Positions 10,671 through 23,868 of a stretch of DNA of 64,000 nucleotides are shown here, piece by piece. A program made the translations under genes and the position numbers. Within the stretch, counting starts at the first letter, position 1; the number at the start of each line of letters is the position of its first letter. This DNA is from Paulownia fortunei (taxonomy: Eukaryota; Streptophyta; Magnoliopsida; Lamiales; Paulowniaceae), in NCBI GenBank assembly GCA_019321725.1, contig CM033108.1, positions 13,906,060 through 13,970,059 on the forward strand. The letters are read 5' to 3'. A model generated the notes under the pieces. The model saw only the letters and a list, made by a program, of their open reading frames with translations, made no database searches and had not been told where the DNA came from.

Positions 10671-12965
10671 TGTAACACCCCTTAACCTAACTGCAGAGCC
10701 TAAACAAACTGATACAGTTAAGTCAAGAAATGTTAATTTTCATCTTTACTAGAGTTATGGTTTTTAATAAAAGTTCCCATTCTTAGCTATAAGAGAAAGA
10801 ACTTGAATCATTTTTAACACACCATATACATATATCAAAACTGAGTACATCTGTTTACAAAACCATAACAGAGCGGCTTATTTAAACAAAACTATGTTTT
10901 CAAAATAAACTACAAAACATGTCGAAGCATGGCATATGAACAAATCTCTGTCCGGCCGCTCTAGAGACTTAGTCAACCTCTAAACCTGTACATTTCCACC
11001 TGCATCACATGAATCTAATGAGCTAAAGGCTCAGTAAGGTGAAACTAATGCAATAACAAATAACATATATGCACATCTCATAAATCATTAAATGCAATAT
11101 TCTATTTAATAATTTTCATTCATAAATCATTCTTTAGGGCCCTTGAAGTGTGGTACCTAACTAATAGTGATAGACCATAGTTTTCGGAACCTGTTCATAA
11201 TGATTGGCCAATAAGAGAACTAATACGGGGTTTCCATACTTGGTCTTTCAACCTCAGGTATTAGCCGTATTCTATCTCATTCATTGTGGCTTTCCTATAC
11301 CGGTTTTTCAACCTCAAGTATTTGCCACCATTTGTTGGGTCCGCCGGTCCCTCCGCGTCCCTCGTCTACCCGACCATCAATCAAGTACCATACTTCCTTT
11401 TCAAAAACCTCATTATATTCTTAATAGTATCACGCTTCATAAACCATAAATGCATCAAACATTACATCATTTGACAAACAACAACAATCACATTAAAACA
11501 TGAACAAACATTATATGATTCTTGTGATACACCAAATGAAAGCTTCAACTTACCTCAAGTCCACTTTGTGCTAGGTGAAAAGGCCAATCTCTTTGGAAGA
11601 TAGGATGTGTTAAAGGCCTAACATAATCAAATCATGTACCATTTAATATCCTTTTTATAAATCATTTAGTCTATTCTAGTTAAAGTTTATATACACTTTT
11701 CAATCTTTTGTAAAGAATTACATATCAATTACATAACCTTAAAAACAATGCATACTCCATATTTTACTACTAATTCAAAATATTAAACATTAGGGCAGCC
11801 ATTAAATAACTAATAATTCAAATATGATTATTAGGGCAGCCCCTAAAACATGAACACAATCCGAATTAAAATGACGTAAACTTGATTCTAACTTAAATTG
11901 ATTCTAACCTTCAATTAAGCAAACTAATTGCTATTGTTTTCAATCATTCAAAGAAACTTCCAAACACCATATAAGCATTACAAAATCAATAGAAACAAGT
12001 AAATTAAACAATTTCACAAGACTATCAATTTTGCTAAAAATTAGCTTAACTAGCTTGGTTTTGGCTTCAAGTGTAACTTACTTAAGTTTTCAATCCTACA
12101 AAAGCATACTAAAACATGTAACCATCCAAGATACTACAAATTCATCATAAGAAACATTGAAAAAGAATATACCTTGATTAAGTTGGATTTAAGCTTCAAA
12201 ATCAACGGTTTTCAAGCTTAAAAGGATGGAAACTTGTTCTAGCTTGTGTTCTATGGATTCCTATGGATTGAATTCAACTTTTGTGAGTATGAGAGTGTAG
12301 AAATTTGGGAGAAACTTAGGAGAATAAGGGCTGGTCGTTTTTGAGGTGCTTCCACAAGAAATATGGATGAAAATGATTTCTTTGACCTTTCAAAGAGAGG
12401 TAAGTGGAGGGTGATGATTGGTTGCATCATGCTTGGTGTCTTCTCATGCCAAAAGCCACGTTCATGGGCTTAGGAGATGACAAAAATTGATGCTTTGGTG
12501 TTATAATCAAGTGCAATGCGGTTTAGAATGGTTTTATGCAACCTAGTCAACCAACCAATCAAATTGCACCATTGTGCATACTTTTAGTTCTTAGCCAATG
12601 TAACATATTTCAAGTAAATATTTAGATAATTAATCACTTTAGCATATAACTAGTATGGAGCAATACAAATAATTCATTTCATAGCCATTCAACACATCAA
12701 TCTTCCTTAACCGAGATACCGAGCTTTTCACTGCAAAAAGGGCACTTAAGGAATATGTTAAATTAAGAAATGAAAGTTTGATCTCATATTTCATGTACTA
12801 ATGCACGTTAAATCATAACTGAAGCATATAATAACAATTATTCATGTTCGTGCAATCATGCTATTTGTAAGCCATAATTCAATAATGCACATTGATTAGA
12901 TGCAAATTCATGCAAAATGCTTATTATTGGCTATATAGGAGAGAATTGAGAATTGGGCATTACAT
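10671..12965 (-). repeat. Solo LTR of Ty3/gypsy family B inserted in copia C1
   Basis: It aligns along its length with both LTRs of element B (24,589-26,814 and 31,429-33,719). On the minus strand it ends GGGGTGTTACA at 10,671 and starts near 12,964 with TGTAATGCCC. Direct repeats TAAGG flank it at 10,666-10,670 and 12,966-12,970, one base beyond the expected LTR start, so one extra base sits at that end. No internal region is present, so it is a solo LTR left by LTR-LTR recombination. A short internal duplication (GAGAATTGAG) lies near its 5' end. Short frames at 11,204-11,474 inside it are not genes. Confidence 0.87.
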
Positions 12966-14483
12966 TAAGGACTCCATCTCGGCTTCCATGGCTCTTACTA
13001 TCTTCCCGAGTCGATGTCAAGCATCACTTTTCTATAACTCCTTAGATCATTATCTAAATAATGCTCATCCTTATTGTTCTTCAACAAAAGACCCTACCTC
13101 TCAGGTGGTCTTGAGCTTCTTTCAGATCTCCTAGAAGGCTGTGTGACAAAAGTGTTAGTAGGTGGTTCAGACACAACTACCTTCTGTGTGATGCTTTCTA
13201 GTTCATGAATATCTTCAAGTTCTATGACCTCACCTTTTTTATCCTTCTCAAGAAAGGTGGAATTCCTCAAAACAAACACCATATGTTCTGAGAATTAAAG
13301 AATTAATATCCAACAGATTTCTTTGGATACCCTATAAACTTGCATAAGGTAGATCTAGCATCAAACTTATCTCCTACTAACTATTTCACATAAGCAGGGC
13401 AACCCCATACCCTAAGGTATTTATATGAAGGTGTTTTACCACACCACCTCATCCTACTTACTTAGCACTATGTTCAACAGAAAAGCCACCATTTCAAAAG
13501 CACAACCCTAGAATAAAAAAGTAATTCTAGTGAAACATATCATGGACCGAACCATATCCAATAAAGTTTGATTCCTATGCTCAGCAACCCTATTTAGTTG
13601 GGAAGTTACAGGCGGAGTTCACTATAAGACAATCCTATTCTCTCTTAGATAATCAAGAAACTCCAAGCCTAAGTACTCATCTCTTCGATTAGATTGAAGA
13701 GTCTTAATACTTCTCCAGTTTATTTCTTTACCTTATGCCTAAAGTCTTCGAACCTTTCAAAGGCTTCAGACTTGTATCTCAAAAGCTACACATATCCATA
13801 TCGTGAATAATCATCGGTAAAGGTAAAGAAATAGTGGTAGTTTTCTTAGGTAATAATAGGTGAGTGGTGGAACTTCTTCCTGTCAGGCAGGAAAAGGGAA
13901 GCCTACTTATCTATTAGCTTACTTAGTGGCCTGATATATCCATATAGATCAAATTCAAAGGATTTGCAACACACTCCATTGTCCAACAAATGATGACTTG
14001 GTCATTTTTTTCCTTTAGGCAAGACTCGAATGTTGGCATTTCTTGCTCATACTTAAGGTCATTCAATTGTCCCAACTTATCTATTCTCTTCTTATAGATA
14101 TAACCTAGTCTAGCATGCCACAAGTACGTGGAACTATGATAATCTAATTTACGTGTGCTATTTTGTTGAATATACAAGATGGAGTTTTTGGGTTGGAAAG
14201 TATATAAATCATTTGTTAAAGTTCCAACATGAACTAAAGATGAACCAAAATAAATGGAAAACTTTCTATCACTTATTGAAAAATGGTAACCCTCTCTATC
14301 TAACAGGAATAGAGATATGTTCTTTATTAATTCAAGAACATAAAGACAATAATATAAAATTGCCTTGCTACCATCCCCTAAAGCTAAGTAGGCAGTTCTA
14401 ATGGCTAATGCAACAACTTTTGCTCCATTTCCAAGACTTAGAATCTGCTCTTCTCTACTCAGCTCCCTACTTCTTGTCATCAC
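12966..14483 (-). pseudogene. Copia C1 GAG-pre-integrase, integrase and linker
   Basis: The frame at 14,483-13,923 (186 residues) contains L-W-H-A-R-L-G-Y-I, then K-L-G-Q-L-N-D-L and E-S-C-L-K-E-K, the histidine/cysteine zinc-binding pre-integrase domain of copia elements, and ends in D-I-S-G-H after L-I-Y-M-D, the first catalytic aspartate. The core continues to about 13,320 with stops. The frame at 13,282-13,094 carries R-R-S-E-R-S-S-R-P-P-E-R, the basic linker before reverse transcriptase. The integrase would join element cDNA to host DNA; this copy cannot make it whole. Confidence 0.8.
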
Positions 14484-16350
14484 TTACACATTACTGCATA
14501 GATGAGCACCACATCCACTATCTAATATCAAAGAAGCATCATTAACTAAAAGGTTAACTTCAACCAGAACATACCAAAACTTTTCTAAAGACTCACAAGG
14601 TACTCCTTGCAGTTCCTTTTCCAATGCCCCAACTTGCCTAGTAGTAGCACTTGTTTTTGCCCTTGGAACCCTTTTTCACTCTACTGAGGCCTTCTTAGAA
14701 GAACTGTTCTTTTTCCCTTTCTTTGAATTTTTAGTCTAAGATTAAGATGAAGAGCCTACATGTAAGATAAGCTTCTCATTTTTCATGGTGATTATGTCAT
14801 CTTCAACAAGTTGACCAACTCAGCAAGGCTGGTCTCCATTTTGTGCATGTTGAAGTTTACACCACAAAGAAGTCAAACGAAGTGGCAAAGACTGCAAGAC
14901 AAGGTCAACATAGTGTTTGTTGTCCTTAATGACTCCAAGGAACTCGAGCCTTTAGATCAAAGCTATCATCTTTAGTCCATGGTCATAGACCAAAGAACCC
15001 TCCGTCATACGACATCAAAAGAGCTCCTTAGATACTGGTATCTAGCATGTCTTGTATGTTCACCATACTATTCCTTCAATGAAGATGGATGTCGGCAACA
15101 TGAGCTATACCCTCATGTTACCTTTACAACTCATTTGACATAGATGCTATCATATAACATCAAGCTTGCAAATCATCCTTAACATGATAACGATGTTCTG
15201 CAAGCTCCTTCTCAGTGGTGTTCACCTGCAGAGCTGGCGGCAGTGACATATCATGGACATCAGCCCTCTTTTTGGATTGGAGAACAATTCAAAGGTTCCA
15301 CAGCCAATCAACATAATTAGGATAGGTGAGTTTTTTGGTGTCAAGAATAGATACAAGTGGATTTTATCCATGTCGTAAACATAATATCTACAAAAACACG
15401 AGGTAGAAAATAAGCATACATTCATTAGTTTATTAAGTTATAATAAAGTCTTCAATTATAGATAGCTCCCACTATTTTTATTCAAATTCCATCTCCCTCT
15501 AAATAGATATTTAGGAAATCATATTTCCTACTAGCTTGAGATCCAATTAACTTTATTATACACAACAATTTTATTAGCCCATATAATAAAATTAAAAGGT
15601 ATCTAAAACATTAGCAATTGCATTCCCATCCAACCCTCAAACTATTTACCTTATTACTTCTCATACACCCAAATTTTATGAGTCTATATAGTACTAAGTG
15701 TTAACATGACCCATCAAACTTTCATATGAGTAAGACAACTAAAGTATGTCCCACGACTCGTGGCCAATACCATTAAGCCTCTTTCCCCATGGGCATCTCC
15801 ATGCCAGTAGTGGTTATAGCTATTACCTCTACTTAGCACTTCCCATTACTCGTGGCCAACAGACTAAGTGTGGCAGCATTTCACATGCCAACTACTTTTG
15901 ATGGAAGAATTAGATGATTGGGCCAAGCTTAATATTATCCATTTATGTTTGATATAGAATTTACATAAAGGATTCCTAAACTTAAAACATTTTAAAGTGA
16001 GGGTTCTATTTTCACCAAGACCTCATCATTTTATTTAAGTTGTTTATTTAATGTTGTACTATTCCTAATCACAAGCATAATAATAGAAAAGCATTAAATA
16101 AACCTATGCATGCGTCTACAATACATATATACGAAGATGATCATGGGCCTTTATCTTATGCGATCTACTCAAACCAGAGTGGATCATTAGCAATCTAACG
16201 ATAATAATTAAAATGAAAACAAATCCTATCTATTACATGAATATTATCATCCATAAAATTATGGGCCTTCAATTCTTTACTTTTCTCCATCTTGCTCCAT
16301 CTTGTTGTCTATGTTAAACTAGTGCCCGACAAACTAATTAGTGGTCGCTA
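14484..16350 (-). pseudogene. Copia C1 gag and untranslated leader
   Basis: Around 14,600-14,680 the minus strand encodes a lysine-rich stretch and C-Y-x-x-G-K-L-G-H-W-K-R-N-C, a CCHC knuckle recoverable only across a small frame slip. Upstream to 15,430 is decayed gag. The segment 15,430-16,350 has no frame but aligns with 35,250-36,130 in copy C2, so it is the family's leader or LTR-proximal region. Confidence 0.6.
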
Positions 16351-16359
16351 TTATGCTAT

Positions 16360-17680
16360 TGTAATAGACTATTTTTTTTATTAAACATTAACAATAGGCA
16401 ATCTTCATCTTAAATTTATGTTATTAGAATTAGATAAAACCCATAGATCACATACGACTAACGGACATGGTTGCACATAAGATAGTGATCATAGAACATG
16501 TCTTTATGATTGTGATTCTAAACTAGTTCCAAGTCGAGGGATTTTTGAGATAGGACATTGACTAGCCCATTTAAAACTTGTGCATATGATACATGCTTGA
16601 AAAGAGGGTGCCTCATTTTATAGACACTGGTATTATGACGCTAGTGCATGTATACTAGTGCTTGTTGAAAAACAAGTTCACTGAATAACCCCACCAAAAT
16701 TCCCAAGGAAATATGATTGTAGAATGGAAGTTTCCAATCGTAATGATAGTGCATGATATAGTCCTTTGACTTAAGGCACCAATGTAATCTCATTCTCAAC
16801 ATGATGTAATTTGAATTATTCTCTGATTGCAAGACAATCTAAAGGATATATTTTGGGTGCATCATCTTCTTTTATGGAGATTTATGAGTAGCCAACAAAG
16901 GATACATCACCTATCTTGATAAATAGGTGAATCTCCTATGATTTCACTATCCTTGACTCTGAAATCTATGGTCGTGATTGGGATGAGTAATTAGGAAGGG
17001 TTTCCTAATTAGCATCAACAAATCTAGATACTGAGAATTTTTTCGTAAATTGAGCTATTAGGGTTTTGATTAATAATCCATGCCCTAGGCTCGATCAGGG
17101 GATTAGTTGATGTAAGGATCGGACTTGCACGATATTTGTAATTGGAAGGGTCCATCACCTTCACCTATATCTAGGTCTTCATGGCGCGTTACTAGACGCT
17201 AACCAGGACTTGTGAGGTTCTTGAAATTAAAGGGTTAATTTTAAGATGATTAATTAATTTGATTAAATAATAAAGAGTGATTAAATTAATTATTCGACTA
17301 AGTCAAGAGTTGTGAGCCTACTACTAGTATATGGGTGAGCTTAAGAGGTCACACACTAACTTAGAAAAGCTCATTTCTTATTTAAGTAGATAATCCTAGA
17401 GTTAGATTATATTTGACTAATATAAATAATTAAATAGGGTTTATTTAGTTCAAATATTGAATTAATTCAATTAATTAATTTAGTTAATGTGATTAGGTGA
17501 CTCATCATGGAATAAGTAATTAAATGTTCGGAATAATTAATTATTATGGGCCTTTTTAATTCATTAGTTGAATAATTAATTATTTGGATCAATTAAATTG
17601 GGTCCAATTAATTTGGACCAAGGCCCATTGTGTATGGGCTTGTAAGAAGGCTAAGCAGAATTTAATTAAGAATAATTTTA
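16360..17680 (+). repeat. Copia family C LTR in inverted orientation
   Basis: Read on the plus strand it matches the reverse complement of 8,600-9,170 and of 37,900-38,820. Landmarks are GCTAGTGCATGTATACTAG near 16,641 and GTGAGGTTCTTGAAATTAAAG near 17,211. It lies between the leader of copia C1 and the truncated reverse transcriptase of copia C2, both on the minus strand, so it is not the ordinary LTR of either. I infer a rearrangement or a truncated third copy. Ends are approximate. Confidence 0.55.
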
Positions 17681-17986
17681 AGATGCAATGTTCATCCGGG
17701 TTTTCATGGAAATCAAATGTTTTGATTGTCTCATCAAATCAGATGTTCTAGCTAGGAGAAGCTTGCTTGAGTCCCTAAATGGATTTTTAGAGTTTGCAAA
17801 CCTTTTGCTCGCTCCTTTTAGATATGAAGCCGGCCCTCACGCTGCCTCATGTAGATCTCTTCTTTAAGATTCCCATTACGGAATGTGGTCTTCACATCCA
17901 TTTGTCATATCTCATAGTCATAATATGTTGATATAGCAAACAATATCCGGAAGGATTTAAGCATCGCTACTAGTGAAAAGTTTTCC

Positions 17987-18505
17987 TGTGATACCTGAGC
18001 CACTTACTACTCACATGACCAAATATGATTCATACATTACATGTTAATTGCGTGCTATTTGCATTGATATGACTAAGATGTGATACCCGAGCCACTTACT
18101 ACTCACATGGCCAAATATGATTCATGCATTACATGTTAATTGCGTGCTATTTGCATTGATATGACGTCATATAATTCATTTTATTTTATACGGCGTTTTT
18201 AATCATTGAAAACTTAATTTTGAAGCTCTCGCACAGTATTGATTATTGAATCCCCTAACCTAAGTGGTTGATTTTGTATTGAGATAAGAAGAAATTGAGG
18301 TATCAATATAGTGAATAGTGCTAGGTTACACGTGGTAGCCTTAGGAGTTCGAAAGGTGTCACCGAAAAGTTTATAGAAAGTAAGTCGGTTCGATCATAAA
18401 TTTTAATATTATATGTATATTTAAATCATACACTTGGGACAACTAGACATACAATATTATAATTTAAATGCTATATAACTAGGTTCATAGGTTTGTAACA
18501 CTATC
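17987..18505 (+). repeat. Family A LTR (LTR3), left part with duplicated 5' end
   Basis: Plus-strand LTR beginning TGTGATACC at 17,987. The first 92 bases are repeated directly (17,987-18,078 and 18,079-18,170), each copy starting TGTGATACC. The rest follows the family A LTR with more divergence up to the CTATC target site at 18,501, where LTR2 is inserted. The right part is at 21,390-23,868. Confidence 0.8.
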
Positions 18506-21389
18506 TGTAACACCCCCATTTCCTACACAACCATATATATTGTATAATATGATATGATAGAACCTGTGTGCATACATGGAATATTTTATTTTTTTGTAAC
18601 ATTTTAAGAAAAGCTAAATCACTTCTTACATACACAACCCTGTTTAAAATAGAAGGATCAGTATTTATATAAAAACACAACACCCACAACGACCACAATA
18701 TTTACATACTTATTTACAGTAAAGTTTTAAAAGAGAAATATAGTACCAATCTTTAAAAACATAATACACCAGACTCAAAATATAACAAGCCAACAAAATA
18801 GCCCAACAGGTCGTCATCCATGTACACACTCCCTCAAACACCTACAGGAGCTCCAACAGCCGACCAGCCAGCCAAAGATGCTTCAAGTATCATTGTACTC
18901 ACCTATAATGCATAAACTATATGAGCTAACGCTCAGCAAGTAAAGATTATGCATGTCAAAGAATAATCCACAATATCAAGTCATGCAACTCAAAATGCTA
19001 TGCTCACAATGCAATTTTATGCATCAAAATATTTCTCTAAAAATCATTTCTTTCTTGGGCCCCTGACCAACGCTACTATCTCATCCACCGGAAAAGAGCT
19101 CTGTATACCGCCATAATCCAATGGCCAATAATCATATAAGCATGCAAATCCATGCATACTCATACGCATGCAAATCCATGCACGCGAACCTGCAAATCCA
19201 TGCATAACACCATGCAAATCCATGCATGCTTCGGTACACTAGTAGTGGTCAACAAAATATTTTTCTTTCTCTGAATCATGCCGTGCAATGCAAGATTTAT
19301 CACAATGCTAGTATATGATGCATGCACGTGCTAATGATAATGCCCATGTATGTATGCTCAATGGAGAGCCCTCTACTATGCACATATGATTTATGATATT
19401 ACTTATAATTCACACATCTACTATATCTATGCATTGTAGTTGCAAATGAATCTTTACTTACCTTTCACTTGGTTGGTGGCTTAGTCTAAATTTGTTTAGT
19501 ATTTCTCTCCAACCTTAGATGTAAAATAGCCTGTAATATTACCCAACATCAAGAACCATTCCCAATTTGGCAAGTTGAAAGCACAAAATCTCATACTAGA
19601 CCTTAAACACCAAGCTATAAGCTAACAATCAAGCTTTCACAAACTAGAACCTAATATAGCCCCTCAAATACCTCAATTTCTCATATTAAATGCATGAAAA
19701 CATCATGTAATTGAAGTATTATAACTCTAATAGCATGTACCTAATTGTTAACACTCAATAGCAACATATCAAGGTTGAAACATGCTAAGTGATCAAATGT
19801 GGCAGATTCACATTTTCATATTTTCTTGCTGTCAAGTTTAGTTGCATGATAATTTTAACATCCCTAAGCATATCCAATCACTCCCAAATTTTTACCACAC
19901 TTATATAACATGTATATAAATGTAACCATATCATAGAATTGCTAAAAATCACGGATATAGCTTCCCAAGTTCAGCTCTATTCACGATATACTGAAACAGA
20001 TTATTTTCTACCGTGACAGTTTTGCACACTTCATGACATTGATGGTTTTGGCACCCTTAAGTATATTCAATCACTCCAAAATTTTCACCATACTTAGATA
20101 GCATATATAAGGAGACAACCAGGTCATATTATTACCAAAATTAATGGATTTAGCTCCCTTAATTCAGTTTCCTTCACAGCACACCAAAACAGATTTTGCT
20201 ATTTTGGCAGTTTGAGTGTTTCTCCAATATCATTCTCTATTTCAATTTCCAACTGATAAAACTTCATTCCAATACTCTTAATCATATATGGTCATGTAAA
20301 TGATAATAATTATAGGTTTTATTCAACATACCATACACTTTTGAAGCCTAAAACACAAGAAAATAGTAAGATGGCAGTTTCTGCCACAAGTATTTCCTAT
20401 TAAGTGTTTGTGATCAAAAACCCTTTCTTTGAGCACCAAAGTCTAACTAAAAACTTCCTAACACTTTTATAAGAGATATTGAAAGCTTAATAAACCATAA
20501 AACCATTCATAATAATCTGAAAAACCAAAGGCAAAACCGTAGATAAGTGTTACCTATGCAGATTTTGAGGCTAACTTGATGGTAATCACTTCTTCTTTGC
20601 TTTTCTTGCTTTTATTTCAACTTGGAATCAATTTGGATCACTTGGAGACCTTAAGGTGTGTGTTTGGAAGATGAAAATGGCTGAAATGAGGGTCTGGTCG
20701 TTGCTTAAGGGTGAAGGGTTTGAGGTGTTAGCTTGAGATGTTAGCTTAAGCTTAATAAGAAAGCATGAGGTGGCAAGTAAATGGCAAATCTGATTTTCTC
20801 TCTTATCTTGCAGCCCTAATCTTGTGTGTCTCATATATTTTTATTTGGTTGCAACCTATCTTAATCACCATTCATTCCCATAGGTAATTCCTACGTCCGT
20901 TCATTCGATCTCCAAACCGATTCGCATCCGATTCTTAAAGAATTATCTAGTTTACATTTCTAAAATCATATGCACATAAGGGCCTTGTAATATGACACTT
21001 AAATCATATTATATCATGTCCAATATCCCAAGTATGCTAATTTACAAATATATACTTTTGAAATAACTTGATCAAATCAAATTAAACCGTATAAGGTTAC
21101 TAGTAACACTTTTAGCACTTCCAAAATTATAACCTATATATCCCATCTATATCTAATATTGATCCACCTCATTTTCTTCTTATTTCAATATAAAATCAAC
21201 TACTTAGATTAAGAAATTCAATAACTAATATCGTGCAAGAGCTTCAGAATTAAGTTTAATATTCAAGAATGTCGTATAAAATGAAATAAATTATGCAATG
21301 CCAATAGAAATGTAAATAGCATATAAAATTAACATGTAATGCATGAATTATATTTGGCCATGTGAGTAGTAAGAGGCTCAGGTATCACA
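18506..21389 (-). repeat. Solo LTR of family A (LTR2), nested in LTR3
   Basis: Complete minus-strand LTR of 2,884 bases with TG...CA ends (TGTGATACC at 21,389, GTGTTACA at 18,506). It is flanked by perfect 5-bp direct repeats CTATC at 18,501-18,505 and 21,390-21,394. It aligns end to end with the LTR of element A. No internal sequence remains, so it is a solo LTR. It sits in a plus-strand LTR of the same family, which creates a large inverted repeat. Confidence 0.93.
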
Positions 21390-23868
21390 CTATCAATGCA
21401 CAAACTTATCAATCGGGCAAGAACCGATGATTTTCGGGTGAAGAACCTAATGGACGGATATAGGAATTAGCTATGGGAATGAATGGTGATGAAGATAGGT
21501 TGCAACCAAATAAAAATAGGTGAGACACACAAGATTAGGGCTGCAAGATAAGGGAGAAAATCAGACTTTACCATTTACTTGCCACCTCATGCTTTCTTAT
21601 TAAGCTTAAGCTAACATCTCAAGCTAACACCTCAAACCCTTCACCCTTAAGCCACAACCAGACCCTCATTTCAGCCATTTTCATCTTCCAAACACACACC
21701 TTAAGGTCTCCAAGTGATCCAAATTGATTCCAAGTTGAAATAAAAGCAAGAAAAGCAAAGGAGAAGTGATTACCATCAAGTTAACCTCAAAATCTGCATA
21801 GGTAACACTTATCTACGGTTTGCCTTTGGTTTTCAGATTATTATGAATGGTTTTATTGTTTATTAATCTGTCAATATCTCTTATAAAAGTGTTAGGAAGT
21901 TTTTAGTTAGACTTTGGTGCACAAAGAAAGGGTTTTTGATGACAAACACTTAATAGGAAATACTTGTGGCAGAAACTGTCATCTTACTGTTTTCTTGTGT
22001 TTTAGGCTTCAAAGGTGTATGGTATGTTGAATAAAACCTATAATTATTATCATTTACATGACCATATATGATTTAAGAGTATTGGAATGAAGTTTTATCA
22101 GTTGGAAATTGAAATAGAGAATGATATTGGAGAAACACTCAAACTGCCAAAATAGCAAAATCTGTTTTTGTGTGCTGTGAAGGAAACTGAATTAAGGGAG
22201 CTAAATCCATTAATTTTGGTAATAATATGACCTGGTTGTCTCCTTATATATGCTATCTAAGTATGGTGAAAATTTTGGAGTGATTGAATATACTTAAGGG
22301 TGCCAAAACCATCAATGTCATGAAGTGTGCAAAACTGTCACGGTAGAAAATAATCTGTTTCAGTATATCGTGAATAGAGCTGAACTTGGGAAGCTATATC
22401 CGTGATTTTTAGCAATTCTATGATATGGTTACATTTATATACATGTTATATAAGTGTGGTAAAAATTTGGGAGTGATTGGATATGCTTAGGGATGTTAAA
22501 ATTATCATGCAACTAAACTTGACAGCAAGAAAATATGAAAATGTGAATCTGCCACATTTGATCACTTAGCATGTTTCAACCTTGATATGTTGCTATTGAG
22601 TGTTAACAATTAGGTACATGCTATTAGAGTTATAATACTTCAATTACATGATGTTTTCATGCATTTAATATGAGAAATTGAGGTATTTGAGGGGCTATAT
22701 TGGGTTCTAGTTTGTGAAAGCTTGATTGTTAGCTTATAGCTTGGTGTTTAAGGTCTAGTATGAGATTTTGTGCTTTCAACTTGCCAAATTGGGAATGGTG
22801 CTTGATGTTGGGTAATATTATAGGCTATTTTACATCTAAGGTTGGAGAGGAATACTAAACAAATTTAGACTAAGCCACCAACCAAGTGAAAGGTAAGTAA
22901 AGATTCATTTGCAACTACAATGCATAGACATAGTAGATGTGTGAATTATATGTAATATCATAAATCATATATGCATAGTAGAGGGCTCTCAATTGAGTAT
23001 ACATACATGGGCATTGTCATTAGCACGTGCATGCATCATATACGAGCATTGTGATAAATCTTGCATTGCACGGCATGATTCAGAGAAAGAAAAATGTTTT
23101 GTTGACCACTACTAGTGCACTGAAGCATGCATGGATTTGCATGGTTTTATGCATGGATTTGCAGGTTCGCGTGCATGGATTTGCATGCGTATGAGTATGC
23201 ATGGATTTGCATGCTTATATGATTATTAGCCATTAGATTATGGCAGTATACAGAGCTCTTTTCCGGTGCATGGGATAGTAGCATTGGTCAGGGGCCCAAG
23301 AAAGAAATGATTTTGAGAGAAATATTTTGATGCATAAAATTGCATTGTGAGCATAACATTTTGAGTTGCATGACTTGATATTGTGGATTATTCTTTGACA
23401 TGCAAAATCTTTACTTGCTGAGCATTAGCTCATATAGTTTATGCATTGTAGGTGAGTACGACGATACCTGAAGCATCTTTTATTGGTTGGGCGGCGGTTG
23501 GAGCTCCTACAGGTGTCTGAGAGAGTGTGTACATGGATGATGACCTGTTGGGCTATTTTGTTGACTTGTTATATTTTGAGTCTGTTGTATTATATTTTTA
23601 GACTGGTACTATATTTCACTTTTAAAACTTTACTGTAAATAAGTATGTAAATATTGGGTCGTTGTGGGTGTTGTGCTTTTATATAAATACCGATCCTACT
23701 ATATACATGACATGTGTTAGAAAGTATTTTAAACAGGGTTGTGCATGTAAAAAGTGATTTATCTTTTCTAAAAGTATTACAAAAACAAAAAATATTCCAT
23801 GCATGCACACAGGTTCTATCATGTTAAATTAGAATATATATCTAGTTGTGTAGTAATGGGGTGTTACA
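21390..23868 (+). repeat. Family A LTR (LTR3), right part
   Basis: Continues LTR3 on the plus strand after the second CTATC and ends GGGGTGTTACA at 23,868. It contains the CATGCA subrepeats (23,120-23,225) and a TATA-like box around 23,680-23,691. No internal region follows; copia C2 sequence resumes directly, so LTR3 is also a solo LTR. Its flanks (TTTCC at 17,982-17,986 and TTCTT at 23,869-23,873) match only imperfectly as target duplication. Confidence 0.88.

Larger units (their letters stand above)
9200..16350 (-). mobile_element. Ty1/copia retrotransposon copy C1 (decayed, split by a solo LTR)
   Basis: On the minus strand the order is leader (16,350-15,430), gag with a damaged CCHC knuckle (about 14,600-14,680), GAG-pre-integrase and integrase (14,483-13,300), linker, reverse transcriptase and RNase H (10,620-9,220). 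Integrase ahead of reverse transcriptase is the copia order. A 2.3-kb solo LTR of family B occupies 10,671-12,965. Stops are frequent, so the copy is dead. Copy C2 (17,690-36,250) is of the same family and aligns over gag, integrase, linker and leader. Confidence 0.82.
18506..23868. repeat. Large inverted repeat formed by LTR2 and LTR3
   Basis: The minus-strand LTR2 (about 18,506-20,905) and plus-strand LTR3 right part (about 21,455-23,868) are near-identical reverse complements. The arms are about 2.4 kb and the spacer about 550 bases. For example, the subrepeats near 19,140-19,240 mirror those at 23,120-23,225. Confidence 0.9.

Noticed and set aside
11204..11474. Overlapping frames in the solo LTR, also seen at 32,061-32,252
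   Set aside because: They recur because the LTR recurs; no coding evidence, and LTRs of this family are non-coding.
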